NCBI GenBank assembly: GCA_040220135.1
Contig: JAVJTT010000004.1
Location: forward strand, 5,802-69,801
DNA from: CAJXMH01 sp040220135
GTDB taxonomy: Bacteria > Bacteroidota > Bacteroidia > Flavobacteriales_E > Vicingaceae
Direction of reading: 5' to 3'
DNA: 64,000 nt
Positions 9,098 through 18,023 of this stretch are shown here, piece after piece. Made by a program: the position numbers and the translations under genes. Numbering within the stretch: the stretch's first letter is position 1; each line of letters starts with the position of its first letter. The notes under the pieces are model-generated. The model ran no database searches. It was not told the origin of the DNA and saw only the letters and a list, made by a program, of their open reading frames with translations.

Positions 9098-9588
9098 TTC
9101 CGACTAAAGCCGGGAAACTTTCTCATCAAGAAACTTAAAATACCGGCATAGAAACTACCCAACAAAAGAAAGCCAATTAAAGTAACTGTGCTTTGAAAGA
9201 ATGGTGATAACACAAATTTTCCAGTTTCTTTTACTTGCTCAAGGTTCATTCCACTTTCTTTAGCCAAAGCAACTTGCTTTTCTAATTTAATATCAAAATA
9301 AGTGGGGTCAATAATGGCGTAATAGGTATACACAAAAGCTGTCATGGCAATAGCATACAAGGCTGCCACCCTAACTCCGGCTTTAAAATCTTGAGGAAAA
9401 GAAGTTTGCTTGTGCTGCATCTTAAACAACCGAATTCCCAAGAATACGCCTGTCATGAGAACAAAGACATTTCCAAAAATGGCAATTTTCTCATAATCGG
9501 TAAATTGCCAAGCCTGGCTGTAAACAATCAACTTTAGCAGTACCGAAACCACCATCATCCAAACTACAATGGAGATATTGGACTTCAT
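9094..9588 (-). CDS. DUF4199 family membrane protein
   Basis: A 164-residue protein with four predicted membrane helices (about 7-24, 35-53, 70-90, 130-150), matching the DUF4199 layout common in Bacteroidota: two N-terminal helices, a G-V-R-V-A-A-L-Y segment opening helix three, a central polar loop with a Y-Y-A-I-I-D-P motif, and a last hydrophobic helix. Function is unknown. It lies 9 bases downstream of rho on the same strand, so the two are likely cotranscribed, and it converges on mpl. Confidence 0.75.
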   Translation of the reverse strand: MKSNISIVVWMMVVSVLLKLIVYSQAWQFTDYEKIAIFGNVFVLMTGVFLGIRLFKMQHKQTSFPQDFKAGVRVAALYAIAMTAFVYTYYAIIDPTYFDIKLEKQVALAKESGMNLEQVKETGKFVLSPFFQSTVTLIGFLLLGSFYAGILSFLMRKFPGFSRN

Positions 9589-9597
9589 AAAAATAGT

Positions 9598-11280
9598 TTA
9601 GCCGTTCATCGAGATCAAGAACTCGTCGTTGTCTTTGGTCTTCGTCATTCGACTCTTCAAGAAATCCATAGCCTCTACTGGGTTCATATCGGCGATGTGA
9701 TTGCGTAGCACCCACATGCGTTGTGTGATATCTTTTCCAAGTAATAGATCTTCTTTTCGAGTAGAAGAAGAAACGATATCGATAGCAGGATAAATACGTC
9801 GGTTCGAAATTCTTCGATCCAATTGAAGCTCCATATTACCAGTACCTTTAAACTCTTCAAAGATAACCTCATCCATTTTTGAACCGGTATCAGTTAAAGC
9901 GGTAGAAAGGATGGTTAAAGAACCACCATTTTCAATTTTTCTGGCTGCTCCGAAGAAGCGTTTCGGTTTGTGCAAGGCGTTTGCATCAACTCCTCCTGAA
10001 AGCACCTTGCCTGAAGCTGGAGAAACGGTATTGTATGCTCTTGCTAGTCGAGTGATCGAGTCTAATAAAATAACGACATCATGACCACATTCAGTCATTC
10101 GCTTGGCTTTCTCTAAAACAATGTTGGCCACTTTTACATGTCGATCGGCGGGCTCATCAAATGTAGAAGCAATAACCTCAGCATCAACGCTTCTTGCCAT
10201 GTCAGTTACCTCTTCCGGTCTTTCATCAATCAATAGGATCAATAAATAGGCTTCGGGATGATTTGCGGCAATGGCATTTGCTACTTCTTTCAATAAAGTT
10301 GTTTTACCGGTTTTCGGTTGCGAAACAATTAATCCTCTTTGTCCTTTTCCAATTGGAGTAAACAAATCAATTACACGAGTTGACAGGCTTTCTTGTTTGT
10401 GACCAGTCAACTTAAACTTCTCATAGGGGAACAATGGAGTAAGGTAATCAAAAGGCACGCGATCACGAACGTATTCAGGATCCCGGCCATTGATTTCTTC
10501 TACTTTAATCAAAGGAAAATACTTTTCTCCCTCTTTTGGTGGTCTTACTGTTCCTCTTACTGTATCTCCGGTCTTTATTCCAAAAAGCTTGATTTGCGAT
10601 TGTGAAACATAGATATCATCGGGAGAATTTAAATAATTGTAATCTGATGAGCGCAAGAATCCATAGCCATCTGGCATCATTTCTAAAACTCCTTCGCCGG
10701 TGATAATACCATCAAAATCAAACTCTTTCTTCGCTTGATTTGGTTTTTGTTGCTGTTCCTGTGGCTTTCTTGCTTGATTGGAATTACCGTTGTTGTTCTG
10801 AGGTCGTTTAGGAGTATTTTCTTTAGCTTCTGAACGATTCGAATTACCTTGATTCGAATCACTCTTGGGAGCTGCAGCCTTCTTTGCCTCAGAAGGCTTT
10901 GGTGTAGCTTTATCAGCTGCCTTCTTTTCCTCTTGTTCTTTCTTCAATCTCGGTCTTACTTTTCGTTCTGAAGGAGCCTTTTTAGGGTAAGCTACCTTTT
11001 TTTCTTTGCCCTGATTACTTTCTTCTTTCTTATTATCTGTTGAGTTTTTCTTCTCAGTTGCACTTTTTGAAGAAGAGTCTGAACTTTTTGCCTTTGGCTT
11101 TGCGGCGGGCTTTTTGGTTCTTTCCTTTTTAGTGGAAGCGGCATTTTCTGCTTGCTGATCAAGAATGGTGTAGATTAAATCTTCTTTTTTAAGCTTTTGA
11201 TACTTCTTGATTTCTAATGCTTTGGCTATTTCTTTTAACTCAGCAACTGTCTTTTGGTTAAGTTGTAAGATATCGTACAT
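9598..11280 (-). CDS. rho: transcription termination factor Rho with long disordered insert
   Basis: A 560-residue Rho. Residues 1-45 form the Rho-N helical domain (T-V-A-E-L-K-E-I-A-K). Residues about 48-187 are a low-complexity Lys/Glu/Ala then Asn/Gln-rich insert absent from the 419-residue E. coli protein. The primary RNA-binding cold-shock-like domain follows (about 195-265, G-Y-G-F-L-R), then the RecA-like motor with Walker A at about 320-328 (Q-P-K-T-G-K-T-T) and the catalytic D-E-R-P-E-E-V-T region. It is a hexameric helicase that releases RNA polymerase. Bacteroides Rho with a comparable insert is reported to phase-separate. A 150-base leader precedes it. Confidence 0.95.
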   Translation of the reverse strand: MYDILQLNQKTVAELKEIAKALEIKKYQKLKKEDLIYTILDQQAENAASTKKERTKKPAAKPKAKSSDSSSKSATEKKNSTDNKKEESNQGKEKKVAYPKKAPSERKVRPRLKKEQEEKKAADKATPKPSEAKKAAAPKSDSNQGNSNRSEAKENTPKRPQNNNGNSNQARKPQEQQQKPNQAKKEFDFDGIITGEGVLEMMPDGYGFLRSSDYNYLNSPDDIYVSQSQIKLFGIKTGDTVRGTVRPPKEGEKYFPLIKVEEINGRDPEYVRDRVPFDYLTPLFPYEKFKLTGHKQESLSTRVIDLFTPIGKGQRGLIVSQPKTGKTTLLKEVANAIAANHPEAYLLILLIDERPEEVTDMARSVDAEVIASTFDEPADRHVKVANIVLEKAKRMTECGHDVVILLDSITRLARAYNTVSPASGKVLSGGVDANALHKPKRFFGAARKIENGGSLTILSTALTDTGSKMDEVIFEEFKGTGNMELQLDRRISNRRIYPAIDIVSSSTRKEDLLLGKDITQRMWVLRNHIADMNPVEAMDFLKSRMTKTKDNDEFLISMNG

Positions 11281-11430
11281 GAAAGTAATTAAGTGTGGTA
11301 ATTAAGTAAATTAAATAAATACAATAAATCTGTTGTATGTTTATCTCCAAGATGTAATCTTAGGAAAAGCGATTCCAAAAAGGATTTTTGGACAAGACAA
11401 TGTTAAGCATAAATATTCATTTGCCCTAAT
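11281..11430. other. AT-rich spacer and rho leader
   Basis: About 150 bases between rho and the oxidoreductase gene, both on the - strand. It should hold the rho promoter and leader. It contains repeated TTAA and ATTAAGT tracts but no hairpin terminator that I can see. Rho genes are often autoregulated through their leaders; whether this one is cannot be told. Confidence 0.35.
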
Positions 11431-12453
11431 TTACTGCTTTAGCTTATAAATGTTTTCTATAATCTCTACAACCTTCAAGCCTTCTAAGCTATTGGTGGTC
11501 ACAGCCTGATTGCTTAGTAGAGAGTCTACTACATTTTGTATTACAAATTGATGGTTGGCCGCACTTCCTTTATACTTTCCATAATCATTAGGCGGTAAGG
11601 TTTCTTCTAAAGTTGGCTTTTCGTAGTTTTCTATATGACAATATACAATTTCATTCATGTATTGACCTCCAACTTTAACGCTGCCTTTTTCTCCCACAAT
11701 AGAAATGCTACTCTCCATATTTTGGCCATAAACTGCAGTTGAATAATTTAAGCTTCCTGCTCCACCATTTACAAAATCAAATTGAACGATTCCAGAATCT
11801 TCAAACTCAGTTGTATGCTGGTGATTAAAATCATAAAAGCTTGCTTTTATATTCTTAATGTCACCAAATAACCAGTACATGGTATCTATAAAGTGACTAA
11901 ATTGGGTAAACAAAGTTCCTCCATCTTGGGCGAGTTTTCCTTTCCAATAATTCTTATCCCCACCTTTATAGTATTCATCATCTCGGTTCCAGAAGCAATT
12001 AATGTTTACCATGTAAATTTCACCCAGTAGGTTGCTGCCAACCACTTCTTTCAGCCACCTTGCAGGTGGACTGTATCGGTTTTGCATCACACAAAAAACC
12101 CTTCGATTTGATTGCAATGAGGTATGAATTACCTTTTCAGCATCTAGCTTTGATAAGGCAAGTGGCTTTTCTACAACCACATGGCAATTATTTTCTAATG
12201 CTTCTATGGCTTGTGGTGCATGCAAGTAATTCGGAGTGCAAACGTTTACAACTTGCAATTCGCTGTGCTTCTTATAAAGCTCTTCTGTGTTGGTATAAAA
12301 AGGTACTTCAAACTCCTCTTTTAACTCCGATTCAAGGCTTTCATCTATATCAACCATTGCAACAAGCTCAGCTTCTTTGTTTAGCTTTACCATGCTAGCG
12401 TGTCTTCTGCCTATTCTACCTGAGCCTATTATTGCAAACTTCAATTTAGTCAC
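11431..12453 (-). CDS. Gfo/Idh/MocA family NAD(P)-dependent oxidoreductase
   Basis: A 340-residue protein with an N-terminal Rossmann fold (G-S-G-R-I-G-R-R-H-A-S at about 10-20) and the E-K-P-L-A-L-S motif near residue 94 that carries the catalytic Lys of this family. The C-terminal half is the usual alpha/beta dimerisation and substrate domain (Y-S-T-A-V-Y-G-Q, S-I-V-G-E-K-G-S-V). Members oxidise or reduce sugars and inositols, and some act on nucleotide-linked sugars such as UDP-GlcNAcA. It is divergent from galE and lies near the glycan region, so a nucleotide-sugar substrate is plausible but not shown. Confidence 0.85.
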   Translation of the reverse strand: MTKLKFAIIGSGRIGRRHASMVKLNKEAELVAMVDIDESLESELKEEFEVPFYTNTEELYKKHSELQVVNVCTPNYLHAPQAIEALENNCHVVVEKPLALSKLDAEKVIHTSLQSNRRVFCVMQNRYSPPARWLKEVVGSNLLGEIYMVNINCFWNRDDEYYKGGDKNYWKGKLAQDGGTLFTQFSHFIDTMYWLFGDIKNIKASFYDFNHQHTTEFEDSGIVQFDFVNGGAGSLNYSTAVYGQNMESSISIVGEKGSVKVGGQYMNEIVYCHIENYEKPTLEETLPPNDYGKYKGSAANHQFVIQNVVDSLLSNQAVTTNSLEGLKVVEIIENIYKLKQ

Positions 12454-12485
12454 TTAATTATTCTGGTTTATTGTTGGAGTAAAAT

Positions 12486-12493
12486 TACATTTG
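12486..12493 (+). promoter_or_regulatory. Bacteroidota -7 promoter box (TACATTTG)
   Basis: Exact TAnnTTTG match, 18 bases upstream of the galE ATG at 12512, inside the 58-base divergent spacer shared with the oxidoreductase gene. Confidence 0.55.
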
Positions 12494-12511
12494 AGTTTTC
12501 AAAAATAAGCA

Positions 12512-13522
12512 ATGAAAGTACTTGTAACCGGCGGAGCGGGATATATTGGTTCCCATACTATTTTAGAGTTGATTGATTTGGGCTTTAAGGAAATCGTTTC
12601 AGTAGACAATTACCTTAATTCAGACGAAAGCACTTATAAAAGAATAGAGCAGATAAGTGGAATCAAAATCACACATTTTCAAATTGATTTATCTGACTCT
12701 GCTAGTTGCGCAGCTTTTTTTAACAAGCATCAGTTTGATGGCATCATTCATTTTGCCGCTCTAAAATCTGTACCCGAATCAGTTGAAAAACCCAATTTAT
12801 ATTATCAAAATAATTTAAATGCCCTTTTAAACTTACTTAAAGTAGTAGAAGCTAAGCCGAGCACAAAACTCATCTACTCCTCTTCTTGCTCAGTTTATGG
12901 AAACCCGGAAAAATTACCGGTCACTGAGGAAACTCCTTATGGAAAGATCGAATCTCCTTATGCCAACACAAAAAAAATAGGCGAAGAGATTTTGCTTGAC
13001 TTTTGTCATGCAAATCCTGCTTGTAAAGTTATTTCACTTCGCTACTTTAACCCTGCTGGTGCTCATCCTTCTGGTATAATCGGAGAAACAAAGACCAAAA
13101 GGCCCAACAACTTGGTTCCGATTATTGCACAACAAGCGATTGGAATGCGCGAAAGCTTTACGGTTTTTGGATCGGATTATGACACCCTTGATGGAAGTTG
13201 TATTCGCGACTATGTGCACGTAAGTGACATTGCCAATGCTCACGTTTTAGCTTTAAATTATTTGGGTAAAATGGACAAGAATTACGACGTTCTAAACCTT
13301 GGTAGTGGGAAGGGATCAACAACCTTAGAGGTGGTTCACGCCTTTGAAAAAGTAAATAAACAAAAACTTAATTATTCAATTGGCCCTAGAAGAGCCGGCG
13401 ATGTTTCCGCCATTTACGCCGACAATAAAAAAGCAAGAGAAAAACTAAACTGGGAACCCCAGTATCAATTAGAAGACATTGTAGCCTCAGCATGGAAGTG
13501 GCAACAAAATGCCGATCAATGA
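12512..13522 (+). CDS. galE: UDP-glucose 4-epimerase
   Basis: A 336-residue extended short-chain dehydrogenase. The NAD-binding G-G-A-G-Y-I-G-S-H motif is at about 7-15, the catalytic Ser region is Y-S-S-S-C-S-V-Y-G, and the Y-A-N-T-K motif supplies the Tyr and Lys. Typical GalE features follow: L-R-Y-F-N-P-A-G-A-H, the R-D-Y-V-H-V region and a C-terminal W-x-P. It interconverts UDP-glucose and UDP-galactose, possibly also the N-acetylated forms, feeding glycan synthesis. Length is standard. Its 3' end overlaps the convergent rlmH by 7 bases. Confidence 0.92.
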   Translation: MKVLVTGGAGYIGSHTILELIDLGFKEIVSVDNYLNSDESTYKRIEQISGIKITHFQIDLSDSASCAAFFNKHQFDGIIHFAALKSVPESVEKPNLYYQNNLNALLNLLKVVEAKPSTKLIYSSSCSVYGNPEKLPVTEETPYGKIESPYANTKKIGEEILLDFCHANPACKVISLRYFNPAGAHPSGIIGETKTKRPNNLVPIIAQQAIGMRESFTVFGSDYDTLDGSCIRDYVHVSDIANAHVLALNYLGKMDKNYDVLNLGSGKGSTTLEVVHAFEKVNKQKLNYSIGPRRAGDVSAIYADNKKAREKLNWEPQYQLEDIVASAWKWQQNADQ

Positions 13523-13983
13523 TGGTACTTCTCTCCTTTTAAAATAGTGAAAGCTCGGTAGAGCTGTTCTACAAAAATTAATCGAACCATTTGATGAGTA
13601 AAAGTCATTTGGGAGAGCGCTAATTTTGCATCAGCTCTTTGATAAACGGCTTTTGAAAAACCATAGGCTCCACCTATCCCAAAAACCAACTCTTGTTTTC
13701 CGCTCATCAATTGTTTCTGCATAAATTTTGCGAATGACATGGAACTATGTGATTTTCCTTTTTCATCAAGTAATACAAAATGGCTTCCGGCTTGAACTTC
13801 ATTCAAAATTAACTCGCCTTCTTTTTCAGTTTGATAATCGGGGTTATTCTTCTTTTTTGACTTATACTTCAAATACTTTAATTCGACCCTAGCATAGTGC
13901 TTTAGGCGTCCCATGTAATCATCGAGTAGTTTATCTATTTCACGACTTTGGGTTTCTCCTATAATTAAAATTCGAATCAACAT
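13516..13983 (-). CDS. rlmH: 23S rRNA pseudouridine(1915)-N3-methyltransferase RlmH
   Basis: A 155-residue SPOUT-class methyltransferase, the normal length. The SAM-binding knot is seen in F-G-I-G-G-A-Y-G-F and the C-terminal L-S-Q-M-T-F-T-H-Q-M-V-R plus E-Q-L-Y-R-A-F motif, ending in the characteristic Y-H-H. It methylates pseudouridine 1915 in helix 69 of 23S rRNA on assembled 70S ribosomes. It stands alone on the - strand and is divergent from the DUF4783 gene with 54 bases between starts. Confidence 0.95.
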   Translation of the reverse strand: MLIRILIIGETQSREIDKLLDDYMGRLKHYARVELKYLKYKSKKKNNPDYQTEKEGELILNEVQAGSHFVLLDEKGKSHSSMSFAKFMQKQLMSGKQELVFGIGGAYGFSKAVYQRADAKLALSQMTFTHQMVRLIFVEQLYRAFTILKGEKYHH

Positions 13984-14037
13984 AATTCAAAAGATCTCTT
14001 TACATTTTAGTTTGAAGCAATTTCTTACTTTTAAAGC

Positions 14038-14415
14038 ATGCGTATTTTGTTTGTACTTCTATTCTCTTTCTACTTAAATTCCGTAAATGGACAGGATAAA
14101 GAGCATCAAAGATACCTAGACAATGGTGACGCTGCTAAGCTGTCTTCTTTTTTTAGTAAGAAAGTAGATTTAAAAGTGCCCAACTCAAAAGGCATTTATA
14201 GTAAAAAACAAGCCGAATTGGTTATGGCCGACTTTTTTGACGATAATCTTGCATTGAAATATAATGTAAAACACTACGGTGGTTCAAAGGCCAAAGCAAA
14301 GTTTGAAATTGGCGAACTTGTGAACAAAGAAAAAAAATATCGAACCTATCTCCTTTATCAAACTAATGATAGTTCTTTGCAAATTATCGAACTTCGCATT
14401 GAACCCGAAGATTAA
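14038..14415 (+). CDS. DUF4783 family secreted protein
   Basis: A 125-residue protein with a Sec signal peptide (about 1-18, ending before Q-D). The remaining 105 residues match the DUF4783 pattern: Y-L-D-N-G-D-A-A-K-L-S-S-F-F, V-D-L-K-V-P-N, then a strand-rich C-terminal half with Y-R-T-Y-L-L-Y and a final I-I-E-L-R-I-E. The fold resembles NTF2-like proteins of periplasmic location; function is unknown. It lies 6 bases before nadC and is probably cotranscribed with it. Confidence 0.8.
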   Translation: MRILFVLLFSFYLNSVNGQDKEHQRYLDNGDAAKLSSFFSKKVDLKVPNSKGIYSKKQAELVMADFFDDNLALKYNVKHYGGSKAKAKFEIGELVNKEKKYRTYLLYQTNDSSLQIIELRIEPED

Positions 14416-14421
14416 TTCAAT

Positions 14422-15258
14422 TTGAAAGATTATAAAGAACTCATTTCGCTAGCCTTACAAGAGGATATAGGTGATGGAGACCATTCTGCAGATAGTTGTA
14501 TTCCTGAAAATGCAAAAGGGAAAGCACAATTATTAGTCAAGCAAGATGGAATACTGGCCGGATTAAAAGTGGCACAAGAAGTTTTCACCCAAGTTGACTC
14601 TAAGTGTAAATTTAAAGTGCTTAAAAAGGATGGAGACAAAATCAAAAACGGAGACCTCGTTTTTACGGTTGAAGGCTCTTCTCGTTCTATTCTCAAAGCG
14701 GAGCGCTTAGCCCTTAATTTTATGCAACGCATGAGCGGTATAGCCACCCATACCGACTTCCTTAAATCACTAATTAAGGGTACATCTTCGCAAATTCTAG
14801 ATACTAGAAAAACAACACCCAACTTTCGATACTTTGAAAAGGAGGCTGTTCGGATTGGCGGTGGAAAAAACCACCGTATGGGCCTCTACGATATGATTAT
14901 GATCAAAGATAATCACATTGATTATGCAGGTGGCATAAAGGCAGCAATAGAGAAAGCTCTGGCATACAAGCAAAAAAACAAACTGTCCATTGCTATAGAG
15001 GTTGAAGCCAGAAACATAGAAGAAGTAAAAGAAATTTTAAGTGCACCAAAGGTTGATCGGATTATGCTTGACAACTTTACTTATACAGATTTACGCTTGG
15101 CGGTTGATCTAATTGGAGACAAAGTCGAAACCGAAGCCTCAGGAGGCATAACTAAAGATACTATTCGACAATACGCTAACTGCGGAGTAGATTACATCAG
15201 CGTTGGTGCTTTAACTCACCAAATTGAAAGTTTAGATATGAGTTTAAAAGCTGTTTAA
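14422..15258 (+). CDS. nadC: nicotinate-nucleotide pyrophosphorylase (carboxylating)
   Basis: A 278-residue quinolinate phosphoribosyltransferase, converting quinolinate and PRPP to nicotinate mononucleotide in de novo NAD synthesis. Family motifs are E-D-I-G-D-G-D-H-S near the start, R-M-S-G-I-A-T-H-T, the L-D-T-R-K-T-T-P region and G-G-G-K-N-H-R-M-G-L binding the phosphates, then E-A-S-G-G-I and V-G-A-L-T-H at the end. It starts at TTG (14422), which fits the conserved N-terminus. nadA and nadB are not in the window. A YihY-family gene follows after one base. Confidence 0.95.
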   Translation: MKDYKELISLALQEDIGDGDHSADSCIPENAKGKAQLLVKQDGILAGLKVAQEVFTQVDSKCKFKVLKKDGDKIKNGDLVFTVEGSSRSILKAERLALNFMQRMSGIATHTDFLKSLIKGTSSQILDTRKTTPNFRYFEKEAVRIGGGKNHRMGLYDMIMIKDNHIDYAGGIKAAIEKALAYKQKNKLSIAIEVEARNIEEVKEILSAPKVDRIMLDNFTYTDLRLAVDLIGDKVETEASGGITKDTIRQYANCGVDYISVGALTHQIESLDMSLKAV

Positions 15259-15259
15259 A

Positions 15260-16204
15260 ATGGTAGATAAATGGCTTCAAAAAATAGAACAATCTGCTAT
15301 AGTTATAAAAACGATCAACTACTCTAAACGGTTGATTTTACCGGGCTTCGACCGCTTACCGGTTTATTATGTAGCCAAGTTTTTTATAAAGGGGATTCAA
15401 AAAGGCCTGCTCGCTACAAAAGCTTCCTCTATGGCTTTTAAATTTTTTCTTGCCTTGTTTCCAACGGTTATTTTCTTGCTGACTTTACTTCCTTTCATAC
15501 CCATTGAAAACTTTCGTGATCAACTGCTTTCTATTTTGCAAGACATCTTGCCAACCACGGCTTATGCCTTTATGGAAGAGTCAATTGTTAAGTTGGTAAG
15601 CGAACCCGATGGTGGCTTACTTTCTTTTGGTTTTATATTCGCACTATACTTAGCTACCAATGGCATAGACGGCATGCTTGAGGCTTTTAAAGACAGTTAC
15701 AACACAAGTCTAAGCCGTAATTTCTTAAAACAAAAAGGAGTTTCAATTTTGTTGCTTTTCATCCTTACCTTTTTAGTGGTAATTGCCATTGCAGCCATTT
15801 TAGTATCCGAGTATTTAATTGGTTTTATCCTACAAGAAGGCAGTGTAGCATCGTTTTTTATAGGCTTAGGAAAATGGATCATCATGGCTGCCTTGGGCTT
15901 TTTTGGAATTTCTTTTGTCTATTACCTTGGCGGAGACCGAAGCAGTAGATGGCGTTTTTTCTCAGCCGGTTCCACATTAGCTACCTTTTTAGTTCTGATT
16001 GTCTCCTTAGGATTTGGTTTTTATGTGGACAATTTTGCCAATTACAATAAGATCTATGGGTCAATTGGTACCATCATTGTGCTAATGTTATGGATTTATT
16101 TCATCTCCTTTGTCCTTTTGGTTGGCTTTGAACTAAACGCTAGCATACAACAGGCAGGCTCTATTAAGAAAGTTGAAGAAGAAATTGAAGGTGACAAATT
16201 ATAG
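15260..16204 (+). CDS. YihY/BrkB family inner-membrane protein
   Basis: A 314-residue integral membrane protein with about six helices and the YihY/BrkB signature: a basic N-terminal segment, then K-A-S-S-M-A-F-K-F-F-L-A-L-F-P-T in helix one, L-L-S-F-G-F-I-F-A-L-Y in the middle, and an I-Y-G-S-I-G-T-I-I-V-L-M-L-W-I-Y end. The family was once misnamed RNase BN; its transport or envelope role is not settled. It sits one base after nadC and overlaps the next gene, so it is likely part of one transcript. Confidence 0.88.
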   Translation: MVDKWLQKIEQSAIVIKTINYSKRLILPGFDRLPVYYVAKFFIKGIQKGLLATKASSMAFKFFLALFPTVIFLLTLLPFIPIENFRDQLLSILQDILPTTAYAFMEESIVKLVSEPDGGLLSFGFIFALYLATNGIDGMLEAFKDSYNTSLSRNFLKQKGVSILLLFILTFLVVIAIAAILVSEYLIGFILQEGSVASFFIGLGKWIIMAALGFFGISFVYYLGGDRSSRWRFFSAGSTLATFLVLIVSLGFGFYVDNFANYNKIYGSIGTIIVLMLWIYFISFVLLVGFELNASIQQAGSIKKVEEEIEGDKL

Positions 16205-18023
16205 TCAACGGATTTGTTTTATACTAAGACCCTTAAAAAAAGCAGAACTGAGCTTTTTTAAGGGCTCAGACCATCTTGTTTTTGCCAAAGATGAATACCA
16301 AACGGCTGAGTTAAAACAAAGCAAGTGTTCTAAGCTCTTTGAAGAACTTAGGCAAGTTGATTTGGATCAGAAGCACATTCAAAGAATTATTTATTTTGCA
16401 CACAAGAAAATAGGAAGCCGAAGTACAATTGAGGCACTTCAAAGAAAGGAAAGTTCAGATTGGTTCTACTTAAAATTTAGCCTTTATCATAGAAGCAAAA
16501 AACTATTCTTTTGGATTGATGCTTTAAAGGAATACATTGCGCTTAACAAGCTAGAAAGTAAGGAAATTCACCTTTTTAGTTCCGATTCTTTAGCAGTTGA
16601 TTTGATTCATCCTGAAGCAAAACTTCATTGCCCACCCAAATCTAAAAGGTCAAACCCATTTCCTTTGCGTTATTTGATCAATTACCTTTTTATATTTACC
16701 CTAAAAGCACTTCATTGGCGCACTTGGTTAATGCCCAATAATATCAAAAAATCGAAACACCTCATCCTAACTAACCCTTATATGGATCAGGAGGTTTTTA
16801 GTTTAAGTAAAGAAAGATTTATTCAAGGAGACCCTCACCTAGAACCACTGCTAGAAAAGTGTAAAAACCGCGATGAATTTTCTTTCATTAGTCAACTCCG
16901 ACCACCTAGCCTAGAGCAAAACCATAAACTTTCTTTGAAAAGCTACTTACGGAAACGCTCTTACTCGAAAAAGCTCATTCAGTTTGAGCCTTTTTTACTT
17001 CGAGCGCTTTTTAACAAAAGACCAATAAGAACATTCAGAAAGCAAAAAAACGCCCTGAATGATCTGTTTCATAGCTGCAAGCCAGCTAGTGAGGAAAGAG
17101 TTTTGCTTGATTACTGTATTAAATTATCTAAAATTCTATTTATTGCTGCTTGGCGAGAAGAGGCTGCCATTTTATTACGCAAAAAACTTAATCTAGATAG
17201 CCTGGTCTGCATTGACGAACATTCACTTCAAAACAGAAGTCTTACTCTACCTTTCCGTCATGATGGCACCAAACTTTTCGCCATTCAGCATGGAGGAATC
17301 AGTCAAGCCAACATCGCATACCGCTTTCACCCTAACGATAAGAAGTATAAACCCTTTCCGCACCTTACATTAGTGAGGGGTTCAGAAATTTTAAGCCGTT
17401 TATCAAACCAATACTACCCTAAAGAAAAACTAAAAGTGGTAGGTCACGTCCGAACTGATTTGATCGCAGCCATAAATAACTTGCACAAGTTAAATCAAGA
17501 CCAAAAGCAAGTTTTATATGCAACACAGCCACTTCCGCCGGCAGACGGCAAGTTGAAAAAACAGCAGCTAAACGACTTTTTGCAAGTGGTTAAAAAAATG
17601 CCTGAAGTTCAATTTGTAATAAAGCCCCATCCCAATGAAAGCGACATCACAACTTACAAGCAGATCGCTGATCAGTCAGACTTCCACAACTTAGAGGTTC
17701 AAGAGGGCAATTTATACCAACTAATTGCAAAAAGCTCGCTAGTGATAACATATTACAGCACTGTTGGAATTGAAGCCATTTATTTCAATAAACCACTTGT
17801 TACTTTAGATTATCAAGAATTTGACTTACAGTCATTCTTAAAAGCAGGCGTTTCTTTTAATGCCCATAATGAAAAGGAACTCCACCAAATCTGTCAAGCT
17901 ATTTTAAACCAAGAACTAAAATTAAATCAAGACAAAATAGCAGAATTTAAACATCAAAGAGTAGGTGAAATAGATGGAAAGGTTAGTGAGCGAATATTGC
18001 ACTCTATACTACAAGAGAATTAG
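16191..18023 (+). CDS. GT-B fold surface-carbohydrate glycosyltransferase-like protein
   Basis: About 610 residues, poorly conserved. The N-terminal 330 residues are basic and unrecognised. The C-terminal half looks like a GT-B nucleotide-sugar domain: F-A-I-Q-H-G-G-I, L-K-V-V-G-H-V-R-T-D, F-V-I-K-P-H-P-N-E and S-S-L-V-I-T-Y-Y-S-T-V-G-I-E-A-I, the pattern shared by CDP-glycerol glycerophosphotransferases and the surface-carbohydrate proteins that accompany sialic-acid loci. It is a candidate transferase for the sugar made by the operon at 22.7-30.8 kb (inference). The start is uncertain: GTG 16191 is used; TTG 16173 or 16185 are alternatives. It overlaps the YihY-family gene. Confidence 0.65.
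   Translation: MTNYSQRICFILRPLKKAELSFFKGSDHLVFAKDEYQTAELKQSKCSKLFEELRQVDLDQKHIQRIIYFAHKKIGSRSTIEALQRKESSDWFYLKFSLYHRSKKLFFWIDALKEYIALNKLESKEIHLFSSDSLAVDLIHPEAKLHCPPKSKRSNPFPLRYLINYLFIFTLKALHWRTWLMPNNIKKSKHLILTNPYMDQEVFSLSKERFIQGDPHLEPLLEKCKNRDEFSFISQLRPPSLEQNHKLSLKSYLRKRSYSKKLIQFEPFLLRALFNKRPIRTFRKQKNALNDLFHSCKPASEERVLLDYCIKLSKILFIAAWREEAAILLRKKLNLDSLVCIDEHSLQNRSLTLPFRHDGTKLFAIQHGGISQANIAYRFHPNDKKYKPFPHLTLVRGSEILSRLSNQYYPKEKLKVVGHVRTDLIAAINNLHKLNQDQKQVLYATQPLPPADGKLKKQQLNDFLQVVKKMPEVQFVIKPHPNESDITTYKQIADQSDFHNLEVQEGNLYQLIAKSSLVITYYSTVGIEAIYFNKPLVTLDYQEFDLQSFLKAGVSFNAHNEKELHQICQAILNQELKLNQDKIAEFKHQRVGEIDGKVSERILHSILQEN

Noticed and set aside
9491..9872. Additional - strand frames near the end of rho and start of DUF4199
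   Set aside because: They are out-of-frame shadows of two well-supported genes.
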